A stretch of 64,000 nucleotides of DNA, taken from positions 25,918 to 89,917 of the forward strand of contig ARYC01019479.1 in NCBI GenBank assembly GCA_000711775.1, written 5' to 3'. The position numbers and the translations under genes were made by a program. Below are positions 57,731-64,000 of this stretch, piece by piece. The first letter of the stretch is position 1. The number at the start of each line of letters is the position of its first letter. The DNA is from Oxytricha trifallax (lineage: Eukaryota > Ciliophora > Spirotrichea > Sporadotrichida > Oxytrichidae). Under the pieces are notes generated by a model that was not told the DNA's origin, searched no databases, and worked only from the letters and a program-made list of their open reading frames with translations.

Positions 57731-58362
57731 TCAAGAGCTGCATGGTCCTCCCCGATTTTTCTAAATATTAATAAGGTTAGGGTAGGGTAAGATACTTGTG
57801 ATAAAGGGATGGCTGGTTAGCTGTGAGAACCTATCGTCAGATATGAGAATAAAATCATTCTTCTATCCTTAACTATCCATGCTATTCCTGCTTCCCCTTG
57901 ACTTGTTGATAATGTGTGAGAGATACTCTGGCTGAATTGTATTGAGAACATTGAAAAAGTATTGCCTGTCAATAGGTTTGGACTTTTCCGACATATCAGG
58001 CAAGTAGATGCTCAACTCTTGATCGTCACAAACTTGCAAGTACAGCTGCCTCACCGAGAGTTCATCATACTTTGGCACTTTCACCATCTTTATTTAATCC
58101 ATTTTCAAAAGTCTCTTATTTCCCTTGAAAATCAACCTCAGATATTCTCTATTGACTCCATCGATTGGTGGCATGTAGTATCCAACAATAAAGTATTAAG
58201 ACCTAAAAAATTACGAATCTCTGTTAGATAGGAGTAAATGTCTAGTTTGGATTTGAACTTCCCTCCAAGTTCGTGAGGAGTAATTCTTAAGATGCTGCCC
58301 TCAGCTTGGCTATCATTCATTTGAAATTGGTTGAATGATCTTTTAATGGAATTCATCTCCAT
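57731..58362 (-). CDS. TBE 22-kDa homologue in the candidate element
   Basis: Starts MEMNSIKRSFNQFQMNDSQ at 58,362, then ILRITPHELGGKFKSKLDI. One frame change near 58,180 leads to YMPPIDGVNREYLRLIF, KMVKVPKYDELSVRQLYL, IDRQYFFNVLNTIQPEYLS and, reading TAA/TAG as Gln, ISDDRFSQLTSHPFIT, ending at TGA 57,731. Block by block this parallels TBE-3: ELLGKFRSKEDLY, IEIPNYPEISVTNLY, RNFFFGVLRTLKTEYLN and INDTWLKELQMHPFIS. Function is unknown in both. Its conservation beside two unlike third genes suggests that it works with the transposase. Confidence 0.85.
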
Positions 58363-58545
58363 AAATGTTATTACCTATAGCAAATTAAAAATAATATATT
58401 AATACTCACCTTAACTATAAGAAAAACAGCTCTTTTAATTGTAATGATACTTAAGAATGTGGAAAAATCTTGAGCAGCATCAATTTACAAAAAAGGGTGG
58501 GGGTGCAGAATGATATATTTTTTGAAAAAATCAAAATTTAAGGTT

Positions 58546-58620
58546 TGTGACTTTTTGTGATTTTTTGTGTTTGATTTTCTGTGATTAAAGTGATTTTTTG
58601 TGACTTTTTGTGATTTTTTT
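58546..58620. repeat. TGTGATTTTT tandem motifs in the divergent intergenic region
   Basis: Five spaced copies of TTTGTGACTTTTTGTGATTT-like sequence lie between the divergently transcribed 22-kDa-like gene (start 58,362) and helicase gene (start 58,761). Their position suggests a shared promoter or a binding array, which is inference. Confidence 0.6.
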
Positions 58621-58760
58621 CAGAAAAATTTGTTGTCGATTTTTAATCGACTTTCCCCTTATTGTTGATATGCATTGTTCGTTGTACCCTAATTCATTAT
58701 AATAGAGATTTAAATTTAAATCTTTTTAAATTAAAAAAATCACAAATTCATATTTCAAAA

Positions 58761-61436
58761 ATGATCGACTCTCAGAACTCATTGTACGATAGTGATGACT
58801 CACGTTTCAATTCAAAATTCTCATCGACCAAGTTCCAATTATCATCCAAGTCAAAAAAATCATCGCTAGATCATAATAAAAGGGAACTAAAATAGCAATC
58901 CAAAGATTGTGAATCGAAAATTTTTAAAAACTACAGTGATTTAAAAAAGTATTATGATCATCCACCTAACAAAGTTCCATGTTCCGAAGCAAGAATGACC
59001 CTAAGCCTGATCACCAATAGCTACTAAAAAACTTATAAGGATATTCAAGATCACCCCAAGTTATCAGAATACCCTCTATAGGAACTCGATCGTGATCTCA
59101 TTAAAAATTATATAAGAGTAAAGAGACAAAATCTTAGAAGATCACTTATAGGAGTAAAGATGAAGGAAGACACATATTTAAATAAAAGGGAGCCAGAAAA
59201 AGCATTATCAGTTAAGATCTAAAGAAGCCTCCAAAAGTAGAGATGCAAAACTTCTCTTGATGGTCCTCAGCAAGCCATTCAGGCTTAAAATGATATTTCT
59301 CAGTTGGCTTTCTTTATCATTTATAATTACTCTGACCTCGAGGATGAATTTCAACTTTGTTTAATATAAAAGATGAATTAGGCTCTGATTGATGACAAAG
59401 AGTTTTATAATAGCTGTGTAGAAACCTAACTTCAGCATTAATAGAGGCATATAATTGAGTTGTTTAAATCTAGAGAGATTTAACTTATCGAGAGGGATTC
59501 AAAAATTACTCGCAAGCTTAAATCATTAAATTTCACTTGGCTGCTTCATCTATTATCAAAGAGTTGCCATTAGAGGGCTAAACCCTGATCCACACCCTTT
59601 ACCCAAATTTAAAGCATAATGTTGACACTCAGCTTTATGATGAAGTTGAGAAAACGATTCTTGGTGTGATGGCATCCTCCATAAACAGATACTTAAAGGA
59701 TACTAAATAGCAAATGACATTGGGTTTAGTTAGTCTATTGTTAGATTTAAATTCTCTTTCATCTCTAAAGGCCACTTCTTCACCAGAGGGCAACATGGTT
59801 TTTCAATAATTCTTACTCAAGAATGGTTTCAATGAAAAAGGAGCGGAAATGATAGTTAAAAGTAAAGATAACTTCCTCTTCAATAATTTCATATCAACTG
59901 TCAAGAAAATCAACAAATTATATAGAGAAGAATTTATCACATTGATATCAATATCAAAAGTAAAGCAGGACCCCTCACATTAAATCGATGATCTTTTAGG
60001 AATTTTCTCATAGAGAAGAATCCTTTTAACGATGCTCTCTAAGCGTCAGCACATAAACTTGCAGCTGGAACGATTAGTAATTGTGCTGTAATCTGTCAAA
60101 GACTATGAGCTTGATCAACTTGAAGAATTATTTAGCTAAGACGAGACATTGTGGATACGGGAACTTAGCAAACTGCAATCCTGTCCCTAAAATAAAAACT
60201 ATGTGTCAATGATTGAGTCTAAGAGTAAGGAGATTTGGGAGGACTCGTTAAAGTCTTAAAACTCTGATCACAAGATCACTGTCGATGACATTGTCAGATG
60301 CTCATAATTATTGGAGGAAAGTTGTCTAGACTACAAACACTCTATTTATTAATCCACAATAGCTGCAATCATTTTGAATCATCAGCAAAACAATATTCAA
60401 ATCCAGATGCCTACTGCATCTGGCAAAACTTGGGTCTAGGGACTTTTAGCATGCTATTGGATTTAGCAAGGGAAAAAGATTGTTATCATAGTTCCCGATT
60501 AGATCCTCAAGTTGCAAACCTAAAGGTTTGTCCAACCTTTAGGCATTTAGTTGCAGATAGAAACCATTGAAAACTTCTACAAAACTAAATAGTCTTATGA
60601 CATTTTGATTCTTGATGAATTCGATCACATTACTTGGAAGCATCCATTTTAATATCATGATGGAAAATTGAATGGTATATGGGATTTATGTTTGACAAGG
60701 TCCTACATGTTTAGTGCAACTTGCGATTTAGGTATTCTAAGGGTGCTCGCTCAAGTATGCATTCAACCAAAAGTTTTGATTTTCAAGAGTGAGTTCGAGG
60801 TATTGAATGACTTGAGCTAGGAATAAGGAGGGGACATTATTATATGCTTAAACTCAGATGAAAGGATATAAAAAATTAAAAGCGAAATCTAAGAATCTAG
60901 CCATGCTGTCCCTTTCATTGTCTTCTGCAATGAACATGAGAAGGATAAAGTTAAAAATATTATAGACTCGATTGGCTCTCTAAAGGTTAGAATGGGCATC
61001 TCTCAGACTATTTTGGATGAAATATAATCGTGGTAAACTGGGGTCTTAATTCTGGCAGGTGAGTTATGGTTACAATACGAAGTTTAGAGGTGATGCACAA
61101 GTGATTATTGCATGTGACATTAACTCTGAAGGTGAATATCTATAAATGAGAGGTAGGAGCTCGAGAAGCATGGGGGCATTGAAGTCAAAATACTTTCCAA
61201 TATCTGACTTACCAAAGCAGCAAATTTTGCATAAGATGAAGCAGCTAGCGATTGAGAAGCTTGACAAGCTAGAATAACTGATGGCTCTAATCTACAAGAA
61301 GCGATTCAGTAAAGTTCTGTTGGATGCTGTTTCAGATGCATAAAATGAGCATGATGCAATTGAAAGCCTCGATGACTTAAAACAGCTGATCGGGGCCGGC
61401 GCTTACAAAAAGCTAGCATAAAGCATGAAGAGTTGA
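58761..61436 (+). CDS. SecA-like superfamily-2 helicase of the candidate element
   Basis: Start MIDSQNSLYDSDDSRFNSK at 58,761; TGA at 61,434; about 890 codons using many TAA/TAG as Gln. Ordered motifs: Walker A MPTASGKTW near residue 550, DEXX box ILILDEFDHIT near 618, motif III MFSATCD near 650, motif IV-like VPFIVFCNEHEKDK near 740, and motif VI with its lead-in GYNTKFRGDAQVIIACD...LQMRGRSSRSMGALKSKYF near 775-805. The last block matches the GRGTD..HVI...QLRGRAGRQGDPGS pattern of SecA-type motors best. The first 480 residues show no known domain. Two single-base frame changes are needed (an A-run near 59,501, and near 61,060); otherwise there is no TGA. An upstream TTG in frame at 58,662 is less likely as a start. 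Confidence 0.82.
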
Positions 61437-61514
61437 TACGAGATTAGAAAGTTGCTTAAGATATAAGCTTAATTGGTTTTTATGCAAGTGTTGATCTTAA
61501 AATTATTAATTCTT

Positions 61515-64000
61515 ACAAATTCAAAAGATTTTAGCTAATTCCAGGTCATCTCGTGAATTTCCGTGACCATCTTTTGAGGTCCTCAAAAACCCAAAAATGA
61601 AGGTCTAAGGATTAATATAAGGAAATTGCTGAAAATTGCTTATTTTGCTTATATCTTTGCGCGTATTGAAGATAAATTAATTCTGATTTTATATTCGAGT
61701 TAGCGAGGTCTAAATGACCAGAATCATTATATTCGGGTGTTTTTGGGAAATATAAAATGGAAGTTGTATTTTGGCGGGGAAAGGTTCGGCCCTGGACAAA
61801 TTTTTGAACAACCCAAAAATGGACAAAATGACCCCCCTATAACTTTTGAAAATGACTATATATCTGGTGTTCCAGTGTCACACTCTTGCTCAGGAGCCCA
61901 AATTTAGTGGATTTGCTTAATTCCAGGTCATCTCATGAATTTCCGTGACCATCTTCTGAGGTCCTCAAAAACCCAAAAATGAAGGGCCAAGGGTTATATA
62001 ACGAAATTGCTGCAAATTGCTTATTTTGCTTATATCTTTGCGCGTTTTGAAGATAAATCAATTCTGATTTTATATTCGTGTTCAGCGAGGTTCTAAATGA
62101 CCAGAATCATTATATTCGGGTGTTTTTGGGAAATATAAAATGGAAGTTGTATTTTGGCGGGGAAAGGTTAGGCCCTGGACAAATTTTTGAAAACCCAAAA
62201 ATGGACAAAATGACCCCCCTATAACTTTTTAAAATGACTATATATCTCGTGTTCCAGTGTCACACTCTTGCTCAGGAGCCCAAATTTAGTGGATTTGCTT
62301 AATTCCAGGTCATCTCATGAATTTCCGTGACCATCTTTTGAGGTCCTCAAAAACACAAAAATGAAGGGCAAAGGGTTATAAAATGAAATTGCTGAAAATT
62401 GCTAATTTGCATATATCTTTGCGCGTTTTGAAGATAAATACATTCTGATTTTATATTCGTGTTCAGCGAGGTCTAAATGACCAGAATCATTATATTCGGG
62501 TGTTTTTGGGAAATATAAAATGGAAGTTGTATTTTGGCGGGGAAAGGTTAGGCCCTGGACAAATTTTTGAAAACCCAAAAATGGACAAAATGACCCCCCT
62601 ATAACTTTTTAAAATGACTATATATCTCGTGTTCCAGTGTCACACTCTTGCTCAGGAGCCCAAATTTAGTGGATTTGCTTAATTCCAGGTCATCTCATGA
62701 ATTTCCGTGACCATCTTTTGAGGTCCTCAAAAACCCAAAATTGAAGGGCTAGGGGTTATATAAAGAAATTGCTGAAAATTGCTTATTTTGCTTATATCTT
62801 TGCGCGTATTGAAGATAAATCAATTCTGATTTTATATTCGTGTTCAGCGAGGTCTAAATGACCAGAATCATTATATTCGGGTGTTTTTGGGAAATATAAA
62901 ATGGAAGTTGTATTTTGGCGGGGAAAGGTTAGGCCCTGGACAAATTTTTGAAAACCCAAAAATGGACAAAATGACCCCCCTATAACTTTTTAAAATGACT
63001 ATATATCTCGTGTTCCAGTGTCACACTCTTGCTCAGGAGCCCAAATTTAGTGGATTTGCTTAATTCCAGGTCATCTCATGAATTTCCGTGACCATCTTTT
63101 GAGGTCCTCAAAAACCCAAAAATGAAGGGCAAAGGGTTATATAAGAAAATTGATGAGAATTGCTTATTTTGCTTATATCTTTGCGCGTTTTGAAGATAAA
63201 TCAATTCTGATTTTATATTCGTGTTCAGCGAGGTCTTAATGACAAGAATCATTATATTCGGGTGTTTTGGGGAAATATAAAATGGAAGTTGTATTTTGCC
63301 GGGGAAAGATTCGGCCCTGGACTAATTTTTGAAAACCCAAAAATGGACAAAATGACCCCCCTATACTTTTGAAAATGACTATATATCTGGTGTTCCAGTG
63401 TCACACTCTTGCTCAGGAGCCCAAATTTAGTGGATTTGCTTAATTGCAGGTAATCTCATGAATTTCCGTGACCATCTTTTGAGGTCCTCAAAAACCCAAA
63501 AATGAAGGGCAAATGGTTATATAATGAAATTGCTGAAAATTGCTTATTTTGCATATATCTTTGCGCGTTTTGAAGATAAATACATTCTGTTTTTATATTC
63601 GTGTTCAGCGAGGTCTAAATGACCAGAATCATTATATTCGGGTGTTTTTGGGAAATATAAAATGGAAGTTGTATTTTGCCGGGGAAAGGTTAGGCCCTGG
63701 ACAAATTTTTGAAAACCCAAAAATGGACAAAATGACCCCCCTATAACTTTTTAAAATGACTATATATCTCGTGTTCCAGTGTCACACTCTTGCTCAGGAG
63801 CCCAAATTTAGTGGATTTGCTTAATTCCAGGTCATCTCATGAATTTCCGTAACCATCTTTTGAGGTCCTCAAAAACCCAAAAATGAAGGGCTAAGGGTTA
63901 TATAAGGAAATTGCTGAAAATTGCTTATTGTGCTTATATCTTTGCGCGTTTTGAAGATAAATCAATTCTGATTTTATATTCGTGTTCAGCGAGGTCTAAA
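61515..64000 (+). repeat. 381-bp satellite array (about 6.5 units, runs off the window)
   Basis: The mark CCAGGTCATCTCATGAATTT recurs at about 61,541, 61,923, 62,305, 62,685, 63,066, 63,446 and 63,827: spacings 382, 382, 380, 381, 380 and 381. Units are roughly 95% alike. Each contains TTTGCGCGTTTTGAAGATAA, TTCGTGTTCAGCGAGGTCTA, GGACAAAATGACCCCCCTAT and GTGTCACACTCTTGCTCAGG. No coding function; the standard-code ORF at 63,540-63,746 is a shadow. The first unit starts about 80 bp after the helicase stop. Confidence 0.97.

Larger units (their letters stand above)
52119..61515. mobile_element. Candidate TBE-related element with SecA-like helicase and kinase-OTU genes
   Basis: Between satellite sequence on both sides lie, in order: zinc-finger/pseudokinase/OTU gene (-), a Gly-repeat gene (+), IS630/Tc1 transposase (+), TBE 22-kDa homologue (-), and SecA-like helicase (+). 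The transposase/22-kDa/third-gene block copies the orientation and spacing of TBE-3 (third gene about 400 bp from the 22-kDa start here, 466 bp in TBE-3). I see no C4A4 termini and no terminal inverted repeat, so the outer limits are set only by the satellite and are inference. Whether the minus-strand kinase-OTU gene belongs to the same element is also inference. Confidence 0.55.

Noticed and set aside
57580..57771. Plus-strand ORF between the transposase and the 22-kDa-like gene
   Set aside because: It overlaps the C terminus of the minus-strand 22-kDa-like gene (ending at 57,731), whose frame is supported by homology.
61515..64000. CRISPR-like array
   Set aside because: Units are 381 bp and alike over their full length, with no variable spacers; this is satellite DNA of a eukaryote.
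1..64000. MDS/IES junctions and pointer repeats
   Set aside because: Short direct repeats are everywhere in such AT-rich DNA; without the macronuclear sequence, none can be assigned.

Overview
The window looks like germline (micronuclear) DNA of a spirotrich ciliate of the Oxytricha/Stylonychia type. Three things point there. (1) Convincing reading frames appear only when TAA and TAG are read as glutamine and TGA as the usual stop. (2) Two near-complete Telomere-Bearing Elements (TBE: 42-kDa DDE transposase, 22-kDa protein, 57-kDa zinc-finger/kinase protein) end in C4A4/G4T4-like repeats, with ANT target sites. (3) A satellite of about 381 bp fills the right end; from memory, satellites of about 170 and 380 bp are reported for Oxytricha germline DNA. 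The DNA is very AT-rich (around 70-75%) with short islands of higher GC. Standard-code ORF calling misses almost every real gene, so most coding calls below are my own hand translations.

Layout. 0.1-31 kb: AT-rich DNA with decayed or fragmentary host-like coding segments, some with GT..AG introns, plus TBE-1 (3.2-8.1 kb, carrying a 0.7-kb insertion), three copies of a 413-bp TA-flanked MITE family and a 626-bp fold-back element with a 9-bp target duplication. 32-33.7 kb: a divergent TBE fragment lacking its third gene. 35.6-40.2 kb: an intron-bearing gene, then the best-preserved TBE-3. 41.5-44.4 kb: a compact cluster of unrecognised genes with short spacers, one interrupted by a 240-bp MITE. 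44.4-45.85 kb: a 1.46-kb inverted repeat with secondary insertions in one arm. 45.9-51.7 kb: further coding remnants and a palindromic version of the 413-bp MITE. 51.7-52.1 kb: a diverged satellite remnant. 52.4-61.4 kb: the most remarkable region. 61.5-64.0 kb: the 381-bp satellite array, which runs off the window.

The 52.4-61.4 kb region appears to hold a previously unrecognised TBE relative. It has the same core order as TBE: transposase (+), 22-kDa-like protein (-), third gene (+). Here the third gene is a large SecA-like superfamily-2 helicase instead of the zinc-finger kinase. A zinc-finger/pseudokinase gene does lie upstream, on the minus strand, and it runs in one reading frame into an OTU-type cysteine protease domain. 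The block lies between satellite sequence on both sides. The helicase needs two single-base frame corrections and the 22-kDa-like gene one, so the block is much less decayed than its surroundings.

Limits. Without a matching macronuclear genome I cannot place MDS/IES junctions or pointers, and I cannot tell true pseudogene decay from indel errors in a long-read assembly. Coordinates of hand-translated coding segments are approximate to a few tens of bases unless a start or stop codon is named.
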